Shown piece after piece: positions 28,182-37,689 of a stretch of DNA of 64,000 nucleotides (within the stretch, counting starts at the first letter, position 1; each line of letters starts with the position of its first letter). The position numbers and the translations under genes were made by a program. The notes under the pieces are model-generated. The model had not been told where the DNA came from, did not search any database, and was given only the letters and a program-made list of their open reading frames with translations. This DNA is from Candidatus Crickella caballi. Lineage in GTDB: Bacteria > Bacillota > Clostridia > Peptostreptococcales > Anaerovoracaceae. The stretch is taken from assembly GCA_018064665.1 (NCBI GenBank), contig JAGHUV010000018.1, positions 62,001-126,000 of the forward strand, written 5' to 3'.

Positions 28182-28269
28182 AGCTATGTCTAAAAAGGGG
28201 TGCTTTGTGCGCTCTGAAGAAAGCTATCAATTAATTCAATATTAATTTTCATTTAAGGAGATTCAAACT

Positions 28270-29616
28270 ATGGAAAACATTCAAATGTTACTTAAGCAGG
28301 GTGCCGTAGGTAGACCATGCGCTCCTATCGTTAAGGTAGGCGACAAAGTTGAAAGAGGTCAGCTTATTGCTACACCTACAGGACTCGGAGCTCCTGTTCA
28401 TTCATCTGTTTCAGGTGTTGTTGAATACATCACTGAGGACAGAATCGTTATCAAGCCTGATGAGAATCAGAGCAAGGACTACGTTAAGGTTGAGGGCGCA
28501 GACAATCTCGAGCTCATCACTAACGCAGGTATCGTAGGACAGGGCGGAGCCGGATTCCCGACTGCTATCAAGATCAAGGCTAACCTTGATCACGGATATA
28601 TTCTCGTTAACGCTTCAGAGTGTGAGCCTGGACTTGCACACAACATTCAGCAGATTGACGAAGATCCTGAGACACTGATCAGAGGTATCAAGTATGTTGC
28701 TGAGATCGCCGGTGCTGACAAGGGCATCATTGCTATCAAGAAAAAGCATAAGGCAGTTATCGAGAAGCTGGATGCTCTCCTGGCAAACGAGCCAATGATT
28801 GAGAGACATCTCCTTCCGGACATTTACCCAATGGGCGAAGAAAGAGCCGTAGTAAGAGAGTGCCTTGGCATCGAGCTCGAGCCAACTCAGCTCCCATCAG
28901 CAGCTAACGCAGTAGTAATCAACTCCGAGACAGTTTATTCTTGCGCAAAGGCTATCGAAGACAAGAAGCCTCTCATCGACAAGAACATCACTGTAAGAGG
29001 TAAGATCGTTGGCGGAAGCGACGCACACGTATTCATGGACGTTCCTGTAGGAACATCTGTAGCAACTCTCATCGAGATGGCAGGCGGAATCGACGGAGAT
29101 TTCGGCGAAATCATCATGGGTGGAGCTTTCACAGGAAGCGCAACTACAATGAGCGCTCCTATCACTAAGGCAACAGGCGCTATCCTCGTTACTGCACCTT
29201 TCCAGAATCTGGAAGCTAAGAAGCTGGGTATCCTCGTATGCGCATGCGGAGGAAACCTCAACAGAATGATGGATCTGGCTGCTAAGTACAACGGTGAAGT
29301 TACTCATATCTGCTACTGCAAGCAGGCACAGCTCCAGAAGAACGGAAGCAGAAAGTGCGAGAGACCTGGAAACTGCCCTGGACAGGTTAAGAACAACCTT
29401 GACTTCAAGAAGGCAGGCTGCGAATACATCATCATCGGAAACTGCTCAGACTGCTCCAACACAGTTATGGCATCAGCTCCACAGATGGGACTGCAGGTAC
29501 TCCACCAGACAGACCACGCTATGGAAGCAGTAGGACATGACAAGTACAGACAGCTCACAGTATCCAAGTCAGTTGATCAGGATCTGAACGTTGTAGATAA
29601 CGTAGAGGTAGAGTAA
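28270..29616 (+). CDS. prdC: Proline reductase-associated electron transfer protein PrdC (RnfC-like)
   Basis: RnfC-like N-terminus, GQGGAGFPTAIK, NASECEPGL, CACGGN and Cys-rich C-terminus; directly upstream of prdA. Confidence 0.88.
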   Translation: MENIQMLLKQGAVGRPCAPIVKVGDKVERGQLIATPTGLGAPVHSSVSGVVEYITEDRIVIKPDENQSKDYVKVEGADNLELITNAGIVGQGGAGFPTAIKIKANLDHGYILVNASECEPGLAHNIQQIDEDPETLIRGIKYVAEIAGADKGIIAIKKKHKAVIEKLDALLANEPMIERHLLPDIYPMGEERAVVRECLGIELEPTQLPSAANAVVINSETVYSCAKAIEDKKPLIDKNITVRGKIVGGSDAHVFMDVPVGTSVATLIEMAGGIDGDFGEIIMGGAFTGSATTMSAPITKATGAILVTAPFQNLEAKKLGILVCACGGNLNRMMDLAAKYNGEVTHICYCKQAQLQKNGSRKCERPGNCPGQVKNNLDFKKAGCEYIIIGNCSDCSNTVMASAPQMGLQVLHQTDHAMEAVGHDKYRQLTVSKSVDQDLNVVDNVEVE

Positions 29617-29852
29617 TCTGACAGAGCGCAATCAACGGTTGCGCATACTAAAGAACAGTGAATAACGATTTGCCGAAGCGGAGCAAGGTCCGCTTCGGCA
29701 GGCGTATTCTATATAAGTTATATCTTGGTGTTAATCCCCGTCGAGTTGTGACCCCCGATTCAGCAAGGAGATGAGGACGTTAATACACAAATTGTCTGTG
29801 AGTAGAACACAGACACAAGAGATCAAAGCATTATTTAAGGAGGAAGATCGAT

Positions 29853-31679
29853 ATGTCAATTACAGCTGAAACAGCTAAACAGCATGCGAACGATCCAGCA
29901 GTATTATGCTGCAGAGCAGAAGCAGGAACAGAACTGGCACCTGCAAACTTTGAGGATCCAGCTATTTTCCCGGATCTCGTAGATTCCGGATTGCTGAATC
30001 TTGAGGGAGCTCTTCTTCTTGGTCAGGTTCTTAACGGAACAAAGCTGACAAAGACAGTAGATTCCCTGACACCGATCACAGCAGACATCGTTGACAAGTT
30101 TGACGAAATCGGCGGCGAAGAGGCTGCTGAGGAAGCTGCTGAGGAAGCTGCAGCACCAGTTGCAGCAGCACCAGTTGCAGGCGGAGTTATCAACCTGCAC
30201 ATCGGCGAAGGTAAGAACATCGACATCCAGATCCCTACAGGCGTTGGTGCAGGCGCTGCAGTAGCAGGCGCTCCTGTTGCAGCAGAGGCAGCAGCAGTTG
30301 CAACAGTAGGAGAGGAGAAGGTTGTTAGAGAGCTTACTAGAAAGCACTTTAAGATTGAAGAAGTTAAGAGAGGACCAGAGACTAAGTTTGAAGGAACTAC
30401 TCTTTACATCAGAGAAGGAATCGAGGCAGAGGCAGTTGCTTCTGAGGATCTCGTTCTTGATCTGAAGATTGAAGTTATTACTCCTGACAAGTATCACACT
30501 TACTCAGAAACAGTTATGGACGTACAGCCAATCGCTTGCAAGAGCACTGAGGATGACCTTGGATACGGCGTTACTAAGGTTCTCGATGGCGTTGTAACAG
30601 TAGTAACTGGAACAACTGAGGAAGGCGTTCAGATTGGTGAGTTCGGTTCATCCGAAGGATACCTTGATGAGAACATGATGTGGGGTCGTCCAGGTGCTGT
30701 TGACAAGGGCGAGACTATGATCAAGTATCAGGTAACAATTAAGAACGGTAAGAACATGGAGAGACCGGGACCTATGGCTGCTCACAGATGCGTTGACTTC
30801 GTAACTGCTGAGATCAGAAAGGCTATGAAGAAGCAGCTGGATGATGAGAAGGCTGATGACACTGAGGTTCTGAAGCAGGTTAGAAGACCTGGAAAGAAGA
30901 AGATCGTTATCGTTAAGGAGATCATGGGCCAGGGCGCTATGCATGACAACTACCTCTTCCCAATGGAGCCAGTTGGAACTCTTGGCGCAAGACCTAACGT
31001 AGACCTTGGTAACGTTCCTGTTGCTGCTTCCCCACTGGAAGTACTCGATGGATGCATCCACGCACTTACTTGCATCGGACCTGCTTCCAAGGAGATGTCC
31101 AGACATTATTGGAGAGAGCCACTGGTATACGCTGCACTTCACGATGAGGAAGTTGACCTTTGCGGAGTTATCTTCGTAGGTTCACCTCAGGCTAACACTG
31201 AGAAGTTCTACGTATCCAGAAGAGTTGGACAGATGGTTGAAATGCTCGACGTTGACGGTGCATTCGTTACAACTGAAGGATTCGGAAACAACCACGTTGA
31301 CTTCGTAACTCACATCGAGAACATCGGTAAGAGAGGAATTCCAGTAGTTGGATTCTCATTCTGCGCTGTTCAGGGTGCTCTGGTAGTTGGAAACAAGTAC
31401 TGCGACGCTATGATCGATATGAACAAGTCCATGTCCGGAATCGAGAACGAAGTACTCGAGTGCAACTGCCTCTGCCCAGAGGATGCTATCAGAGGTCTGG
31501 CTATGCTTAAGGCTAAGATGGCTGGCGAGTCTGTAAAGGCAGCTGAGAGAAAGTACAACGTAAACGTTAAGAACAACAACCTTGAGCTGATCGAGAAGGC
31601 TACAGGCGTTGCTGTTGAAAGAGTTGGCAATGAGCAGGATCTGCCAATGTCAGAGAAGAGAAAGGCTAAGTACGACTAA
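29853..31679 (+). CDS. prdA: D-proline reductase proprotein PrdA (pyruvoyl-type)
   Basis: Ala/Glu-rich linker then EFGSSEGYLDENMMWGRPG; ALTCIGPASKEMSRHYWREPLVY around the expected Cys cleavage site; followed by prdB. Confidence 0.93.
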   Translation: MSITAETAKQHANDPAVLCCRAEAGTELAPANFEDPAIFPDLVDSGLLNLEGALLLGQVLNGTKLTKTVDSLTPITADIVDKFDEIGGEEAAEEAAEEAAAPVAAAPVAGGVINLHIGEGKNIDIQIPTGVGAGAAVAGAPVAAEAAAVATVGEEKVVRELTRKHFKIEEVKRGPETKFEGTTLYIREGIEAEAVASEDLVLDLKIEVITPDKYHTYSETVMDVQPIACKSTEDDLGYGVTKVLDGVVTVVTGTTEEGVQIGEFGSSEGYLDENMMWGRPGAVDKGETMIKYQVTIKNGKNMERPGPMAAHRCVDFVTAEIRKAMKKQLDDEKADDTEVLKQVRRPGKKKIVIVKEIMGQGAMHDNYLFPMEPVGTLGARPNVDLGNVPVAASPLEVLDGCIHALTCIGPASKEMSRHYWREPLVYAALHDEEVDLCGVIFVGSPQANTEKFYVSRRVGQMVEMLDVDGAFVTTEGFGNNHVDFVTHIENIGKRGIPVVGFSFCAVQGALVVGNKYCDAMIDMNKSMSGIENEVLECNCLCPEDAIRGLAMLKAKMAGESVKAAERKYNVNVKNNNLELIEKATGVAVERVGNEQDLPMSEKRKAKYD

Positions 31680-31684
31680 TCGCT

Positions 31685-31990
31685 ATGGAATACGAAACAC
31701 CGCTTAAATACGGACACTCGAAAGAGAATTACTACGAAGGCGTAGTTGTTGAAGTTAATGATTGTGCCATTGCTATTGACGTTAAAGGAAGACTCGGTTA
31801 CATCAAAGTTCCTATGAGAATGACGATTTCCGATTCTGAATGGAAGGTCGGACAGACAGTGGGCTTCCATATGAGCTTCATTGAACAGCTTGGTCCTGAG
31901 ATTAATGAGAAGTATGTAAGCAATATCCAGACGCGCGAAAGACGTGCAGAAGAAATTAAAAGTAATTACCACGAGGAGGTAAACAAATGA
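31685..31990 (+). CDS. Small conserved prd-cluster protein between prdA and prdB, function unknown
   Basis: 101-aa ORF; starts 5 nt after prdA stop, its TGA overlaps the prdB ATG (ATGA). Confidence 0.8.
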   Translation: MEYETPLKYGHSKENYYEGVVVEVNDCAIAIDVKGRLGYIKVPMRMTISDSEWKVGQTVGFHMSFIEQLGPEINEKYVSNIQTRERRAEEIKSNYHEEVNK

Positions 31991-32712
31991 GTTTAACAGT
32001 TGTAAAAGGATTACAATCTGAAATCTTCGTTCCTGTAACTCCAAAGTCAGTTTGGGCTCCTGTTACAAAGCCAATGAACGAGTGGGTTGTAGGTCTTGCT
32101 ACTGCAGCAGGCGTACATCTGAAGTCCCAGGAGAGATTTAACCTTGCAGGAGACTTCACATGGAGAAAGATTCCTAATGATACACCGGAAGATCAGCTGA
32201 TGGTTTCCCACGGCGGATATGATAACTCCGATGTAAACAAGGACATCAACTGCATGTTCCCTATCACAAGAATCCATGAGCTCGCTAAGGATGGCGTTAT
32301 CAAGGGCGCTGCTCCATTCCACGCAGGCTTCATGGGCGGCGGCGGAAACATTGAGAAGTTCACTAACGAGACTGGTCCGGCTGTAGCAGCAATGTTCAAA
32401 GAAGAAGGAGTGGACGCAGTTATCGTTACTGCTGGATGAGGAACTTGCCACCGCTCTGCAACTATCGTGCAGAGAGCAATTGAGTCTGTAGGAATCCCTA
32501 CAGTTATCGTAGCAGCACTTCCACCTGTTGTAAGACAGGCAGGTACTCCAAGAGCAGTTGCTCCACTGGTACCTATGGGCGCTAACGCAGGTGCACCTCA
32601 TGATGTTGAGATGCAGTACAACGTATGTAAGGACGCTCTCCAGTTCATCGCTGAGTGCGAGACTCCTGGAAAGATCGAGCCACTGCCATACGAGTATCAC
32701 GCTGTTATCTAA
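31987..32712 (+). CDS. prdB: D-proline reductase selenoprotein PrdB (in-frame UGA = Sec at 32437-32439)
   Basis: ORFs 31987..32439 and 32467..32712 are in the same frame; read-through gives VIVTAGUGTCHRSATIVQRAIESVGIPTVIVAALPPVVRQAG, the PrdB Sec motif. Stem-loop directly downstream of UGA. Confidence 0.95.
32454..32474 (+). promoter_or_regulatory. Putative bacterial SECIS stem-loop of prdB
   Basis: CTCTGCA actatcg TGCAGAG, perfect 7-bp stem starting 15 nt after the UGA. Confidence 0.7.
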
Positions 32713-32741
32713 TTAGTAATTAGAGAAACGGAGTAATCCGA

Positions 32742-32773
32742 AAATGGGGGCAGAGCAATCTGCCCCCATTTAA
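32742..32773 (+). promoter_or_regulatory. Intercistronic hairpin between prdB and prdD (attenuator or stabiliser)
   Basis: aaatgggggcaga gcaa tctgcccccattt, perfect stem, only a short T run. Confidence 0.6.
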
Positions 32774-32794
32774 GAATAAGAGGAGAATAGAGAA

Positions 32795-33562
32795 ATGGCA
32801 GAGAACATTGATCTCAGAAGATTGGTCATCAAGGCTTACCATATTACAGAGGTAGCATTTGGTGATGAGAATAAAGTAAGCATTGACGGAAAGCTTACAC
32901 TTGACCAGGCAGCTTTGGACGAAATAGCTGCTAAATACCCGAATTCTGTAGAATCAATCAAGCTGCAGATAATACAGCCTGACGATCACGACAGATTCAC
33001 AAACACGATTATGGATATTATCCCTGTTTCCACCAAGGTTCTGGGAAAATGCGGAGAGGGTATTACACATACTCTTACCGGTGCATATATGATGGTGACA
33101 GGTGTTGACGTTGACGGAGAGCAGGCTCATGAGTTTGGCTCCTCTGAAGGAAATCTCAAGGACATGCTTTATCTGAACAGAGCAGGTACACCTTCTGATA
33201 CAGATATTATCGTATCTGTAGACATTACATTCAAGAAGGGCCAGGCTCAGGAGAGACTTTCAGTAATCGAAGCATACAGAGCAGTTGATGAGTTCCTTCA
33301 GATATTCAGAATGCAGATGAAGAAGTTTGACGGCAACAAGTGCACAGAAAGACATGAGTATTATGACCAGATTAAGCCGGGTCAGAAGAAGGTTCTGATT
33401 ATCAAGGAAATGATTGCTCACGGAGCATGCCTTGATACATGGATTTTCGGAAATGAACCATCCGGCGTAGATGGCGGAAAGTCACTCATAGATTTTGGCA
33501 GCATGCCTGTTATGTTAACACCAAATGAGTTCCGTGACGGAGCTATCAAGTCGATGAATTAA
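32795..33562 (+). CDS. prdD: PrdD: homologue of the N-terminal part of PrdA
   Basis: RRLVIKAYHITEVAFGDENKVSIDGKL, AHEFGSSEGNLKDMLYLNRAGTPSDTD parallels PrdA EFGSSEGYLDENMMWGRPGAVDKGE. Confidence 0.88.
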   Translation: MAENIDLRRLVIKAYHITEVAFGDENKVSIDGKLTLDQAALDEIAAKYPNSVESIKLQIIQPDDHDRFTNTIMDIIPVSTKVLGKCGEGITHTLTGAYMMVTGVDVDGEQAHEFGSSEGNLKDMLYLNRAGTPSDTDIIVSVDITFKKGQAQERLSVIEAYRAVDEFLQIFRMQMKKFDGNKCTERHEYYDQIKPGQKKVLIIKEMIAHGACLDTWIFGNEPSGVDGGKSLIDFGSMPVMLTPNEFRDGAIKSMN

Positions 33563-33574
33563 GGAGGTAATGAC

Positions 33575-34051
33575 ATGGGAGTAGGTCCTTCAACTAAAGA
33601 AACAAGCTTACATCATTTCAGAGATCCTCTGGTAGAAATCGTTGGCAGTGATCCGGGAATTGATTTGATGGGAGTGCTGGTTTTCGGTTCACCTGAGGGT
33701 AATGAGGAGAAAATCAGATGCTCAAGAACCGCAGCCGTAGTAGCTGAGTGCTGCAGACCTGACGGAGTTATCGTAGAAACAGACGGATGGGGAAACCTAG
33801 ACGTTGACTATGTTAACTGTGTCAATGAAATCGGAGAAAGAGGAATTCCTGTAGCAGGTCTTAACTGGTCCGGTACAGCAGGAACTTTTGTTGTAGAAAG
33901 TCCATATCTTGAGAACGTTGTTGACTTTAACAAGAATCCTGAGGGAATCGAGTCCAATATTGTCGGTGAGAACAACTACACAGAGGAAGATGTAAAGGAA
34001 TGTCTCAAGAAGCTTAAGATACAGATGCTCAAGAAGGATAGAGGCCTCTAG
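33575..34051 (+). CDS. prdE: PrdE: homologue of the C-terminal part of PrdA
   Basis: MGVGPSTKETSLHHFRDPLVEIVGSDPGIDLMGVLVFGSPEGNEEK parallels PrdA CIGPASKEMSRHYWREPLVYAALHDEEVDLCGVIFVGSPQANTEK. Confidence 0.88.
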   Translation: MGVGPSTKETSLHHFRDPLVEIVGSDPGIDLMGVLVFGSPEGNEEKIRCSRTAAVVAECCRPDGVIVETDGWGNLDVDYVNCVNEIGERGIPVAGLNWSGTAGTFVVESPYLENVVDFNKNPEGIESNIVGENNYTEEDVKECLKKLKIQMLKKDRGL

Positions 34052-34078
34052 AATCTGATATTCTTGTAGATCAGATAT

Positions 34079-34114
34079 AAAGCAGGTAAGCGTAATATGT
34101 GAGCCTGCTTTTTA
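34079..34114 (+). terminator. Terminator downstream of prdE
   Basis: aagcagg...cctgctttttag. Confidence 0.65.
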
Positions 34115-34220
34115 GTTTGCAATTTGATATGCATAGCATATAATATGTACATAATAGAGAGCGGAAGAGTAGAACGAAAACCTGATATTTACAGATGGGA
34201 ATGTACCAGGGGATTGAAAT

Positions 34221-36410
34221 ATGTATTCCGAAGAAAGAAGACTATTAAACAGAATACTTAAGAATCGAAAGACAACAGATGCAGACTCTCGAAGCAGACG
34301 GCCGTTGATGCTCGTGGTTATTGCGGTTGTTTTTTTATTAGCGTTTGCAACAGCTGTTTTAATAAATACAGTCAATAAGTCGATTTATTCTGAGAGAAAG
34401 GAGTCGTTGAGCGAGACCGCTGAGGCTTCTGCTCAGACGGTCAATGAGACTATGCGTGATCAGCACGACAAGGCTCTCATAATAAAGAATGTAATAGAGA
34501 GACGACTTGGTGCTTCGCAGGATGCAGAAAGCTTTATTACAAAGCTTGGTTATGATTTTAATATGGGCAAGGACAAATTGTTCCTTGTAGACAGCAACGG
34601 GAAATACTGTTGCTCTGATGGAGAAACGGGAATCATAGCTGACAGCACTTATTATACCGGGCCTTCCGAAGACGAGGTGGAATATCTCGCTACCCTGCCG
34701 CATTTGGATCCGTCCAAGAAGTATCTTGTTTTCAGATTCAGATTGAACAAGCCTATCAGAACATTGGCTGATAATGCTGAAGTTGAATATGTTGGTATGA
34801 TGTACGACCTTGAGGAGCTCAATGAAACTGTTTCATCGCTGTTTGAAGGTACCAATAACACTTTTATATATGAAACGGACAGCGGGAAAATGCTGTATAA
34901 GCAGTTCGGAATAGGAATTTTACTTCAAGGCTATGCAATATATCCTAAATTCGATAGAGTCGAATTAGTGAATGGTGAGAATCCGTTAGATATAGTAAGA
35001 CAATGCAAGGAGAAAAAAACAGTTGTAACAGAAATGAAGATCGATGACAGCTGCTATTACTTTTGCTCAACTGACCTGGAAACGGATAACTGGTCTCTGG
35101 CGTATGTTGTGCAGAAAAGTTATATTGTAAACTCTGCGGGTAGTGCTTTTAATACTGTAATATATACAATAATAATATTCTTCTTCCTGATCAGTATAGC
35201 GATAATAGCTGTTGCAGGAATGCTGATGACGAGGCGCGCGGAGAAGAAGGAGCAGGAGGCGCTTGAAAAAGCTAACAGAGCCATGACAGAGTTCCTCTTC
35301 AATATGTCGCATGATATAAGGACTCCGATGAATGCGATTATCGGCTTCACCAATATAGCTTCAAAGAATATTGACAATATAGAGAAGGTGTCTGACAGCT
35401 TGAGTAAGATTCAACTGTCCGGCAATCTCCTTCTGTCTCTGGTTAATGATATACTTGAATTCAGCAGGATCGAAAGCGGAAACGCATTGCTGAATGAGAA
35501 ATGCGGCGACATAGTATGTGCATTTAACAATATTGGTACAGTTCTTTCAAGTTTGGCCGAAGAAAAAGGTGTTGAGCTTGTTATGGAAGCTGATGTAAGA
35601 AACAGAAGTGTATTATTTGATGAGACGAGACTCGAGTGCGTTCTTATCAATATCATATCAAACGGAATTAAATACACGCCGTCCGGTGGCTGGGTCAAAG
35701 CATTCATGCAGCAGCAGGGTACTGAGAATGAAGACGAATGCGTTGTTCGTTTTGTGGTAGAGGATAACGGAGTAGGTATGAGCGAGGAGTCCATAAAGCA
35801 TCTTTTCGAAGAGTTTTTCCGTGAAGAAAGCGCCTTAACGAGTGGAATCCAGGGTACAGGGCTGGGACTTCCGTTATGTAAGTTGATAGTTGACCTTATG
35901 GGTGGTACCATAGAGTGCGAGAGTGCTGTTGGCAAAGGCTCAAGGTTTATGATACAAATACCATTTAAAATTCAAAGTTCAATCGATTACGAGACAAAGC
36001 AAGCTGATGCGAAGCACGAAATTCCGGACCTCACCGGTAGAAGAGTACTGATAGTTGAGGATAATGCCCTGAATAGGGAAATTGCAACCGAAATACTGTC
36101 AGAACTTGGCGCGGAAGTAAGCGAGGCTGAAAACGGAATGCTTGCTATTAATAAACTGAGTGAAACAGGACCGGATTATTATGATATGATACTTATGGAC
36201 ATTCGAATGCCTGTTATGGATGGATATGAGTCGGCCGGGGAAATCAAGAGAATGTTTCCTGACAGTAATATTCCGATGATTGCACTTTCAGCCAATTCTT
36301 TTGAAGAGGATAAGCGGAAATCACAGGCAGCGGGCATGGTAGCGCATATCGCCAAACCTATAAACAATGACGAATTGTACAGTGCTGTATTACAGTGCCT
36401 GAGAAGTTAA
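34221..36410 (+). CDS. Hybrid sensor histidine kinase/response regulator
   Basis: Two TM segments with extracytoplasmic sensor, H-box FNMSHDIRTPMNAIIGFT, N-box, G-boxes, C-terminal REC domain (LIVEDNALNREI, MILMDIRMPVMDGYE). Confidence 0.93.
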   Translation: MYSEERRLLNRILKNRKTTDADSRSRRPLMLVVIAVVFLLAFATAVLINTVNKSIYSERKESLSETAEASAQTVNETMRDQHDKALIIKNVIERRLGASQDAESFITKLGYDFNMGKDKLFLVDSNGKYCCSDGETGIIADSTYYTGPSEDEVEYLATLPHLDPSKKYLVFRFRLNKPIRTLADNAEVEYVGMMYDLEELNETVSSLFEGTNNTFIYETDSGKMLYKQFGIGILLQGYAIYPKFDRVELVNGENPLDIVRQCKEKKTVVTEMKIDDSCYYFCSTDLETDNWSLAYVVQKSYIVNSAGSAFNTVIYTIIIFFFLISIAIIAVAGMLMTRRAEKKEQEALEKANRAMTEFLFNMSHDIRTPMNAIIGFTNIASKNIDNIEKVSDSLSKIQLSGNLLLSLVNDILEFSRIESGNALLNEKCGDIVCAFNNIGTVLSSLAEEKGVELVMEADVRNRSVLFDETRLECVLINIISNGIKYTPSGGWVKAFMQQQGTENEDECVVRFVVEDNGVGMSEESIKHLFEEFFREESALTSGIQGTGLGLPLCKLIVDLMGGTIECESAVGKGSRFMIQIPFKIQSSIDYETKQADAKHEIPDLTGRRVLIVEDNALNREIATEILSELGAEVSEAENGMLAINKLSETGPDYYDMILMDIRMPVMDGYESAGEIKRMFPDSNIPMIALSANSFEEDKRKSQAAGMVAHIAKPINNDELYSAVLQCLRS

Positions 36411-36469
36411 TAATTCTGCAGAGATGCCGCATGAAAGCGGAACTCTGCAGTGTAATAAAGGAGAAATAT

Positions 36470-37384
36470 ATGATAATTACAGTTTTTAGAATGATTTTCC
36501 TGCTTGGACTTTTTCTGACAATACTTCTTACCGTGATGTATTGCAGGAAGTCTAAAGATACTGAAAAGGGCAAGGAGAATATTGCTTTTGGAAAGAAGCA
36601 TGCCGTATACAACTCGGTTGTAGCTCTTATCGCAAACTTCCTTGATGTTGAAGGTATCGGTACACATGCAGTAAATGCTATAGGCTTTAAACTTGGAAAA
36701 TCCGTTGAAGATATGAACATGCCGGGAACAATGAACATCGGAGCAACTGTACCTTGCTGTCTGGCGGCGTTTCTGTTCTTCCCGCTTGCACAGACTGATA
36801 CGCTGACACTTGTTCTTATGATAGTTGCTGCTGTTGCAGGCGCTTTTCTGCTTGCAGGAATAATCGGTAAGCTCAATATGCTTGGAATAAGACTCCTAAT
36901 GGGTGTGGGACTGATTATTATGAGTATTTTCATCCTGATAAGAGCTTTCAAGCTTGGAAATGTTGACTTTGAGGGTGCAGCTGTCGGACTGACTGGCGGA
37001 AAACTTGTGATCGGAGTTGTATGCAGCTTCATATTCGGAGGACTTATGAATATCGGAGTAGGATATTACGCTCCTATACTGGCGGTTTGCTCAATGCTTG
37101 GACTTGACCTCACTTCCTCCATGTCTATCATGTTCGGTGCCTGTGCAATGCTGATGGCGTTCGGAAGTGCTCCAAAACTTATTAAGACAGGTAAGTTTGA
37201 TGTTGTTGCGGTCTTTACTCAGTTCGTGTTCGGAACTGCGGGTGTTGTTCTTGCATATCTCTTCGTAAAGAGCCTGCCTGTAAATACAGCAAATATTATA
37301 GTTGCATTCGCTGTAATAATAACCGGTATTCTGTTTGTAAAGGACTATTTCAGCGGAGTAAAGGCGGCTCAGAGAAGAGTATAG
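36470..37384 (+). CDS. TauE/SafE family permease (copy 1)
   Basis: Multi-TM; IANFLDVEGIGTHAVNAIGFKL and NIGVGYYAPILAVCSMLGLD motifs; ATG 36470 after AAAGGAGA. Confidence 0.75.
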   Translation: MIITVFRMIFLLGLFLTILLTVMYCRKSKDTEKGKENIAFGKKHAVYNSVVALIANFLDVEGIGTHAVNAIGFKLGKSVEDMNMPGTMNIGATVPCCLAAFLFFPLAQTDTLTLVLMIVAAVAGAFLLAGIIGKLNMLGIRLLMGVGLIIMSIFILIRAFKLGNVDFEGAAVGLTGGKLVIGVVCSFIFGGLMNIGVGYYAPILAVCSMLGLDLTSSMSIMFGACAMLMAFGSAPKLIKTGKFDVVAVFTQFVFGTAGVVLAYLFVKSLPVNTANIIVAFAVIITGILFVKDYFSGVKAAQRRV

Positions 37385-37464
37385 AAGGATATTGTATTTT
37401 ACAAAATACAGTTGCCGAAAGCTCGAATTAAAGGCTGATTAATCACTGAAAACACTGAGATTTC

Positions 37465-37496
37465 AAGGCTTCCCGAATGGGAAGCCTTTTTTTTAT
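37465..37496 (+). terminator. Rho-independent terminator
   Basis: aaggcttccc gaat gggaagccttttttttt. Confidence 0.9.
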
Positions 37497-37689
37497 TCCT
37501 TATGCATTTCAATAGGTAAACATTTTGTGTTGATTGTGTGAAGAAAATGTTGACATAGGCAAAGTTCGATAATAAAATAACCACATGAAAGTTGTCTTTT
37601 TATGTGCAATCTGTATCGGGGCAGAATTAAAACACGTAAGAAGAAAACAAACAAAACTAATTTTTTCTTATTAATTAAGGAGGAAAACT

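Noticed and set aside
29853-30330. Ala/Glu-rich low-complexity tract in PrdA as possible frameshift or repeat expansion
   Set aside because: Frame is intact and an Ala-rich N-terminal linker is plausible for PrdA; no evidence of instability.
32437-32439. Apparent nonsense mutation splitting prdB
   Set aside because: Frame and conserved residues continue after TGA, and the context AGUGTCH plus SECIS-like hairpin match selenocysteine insertion.
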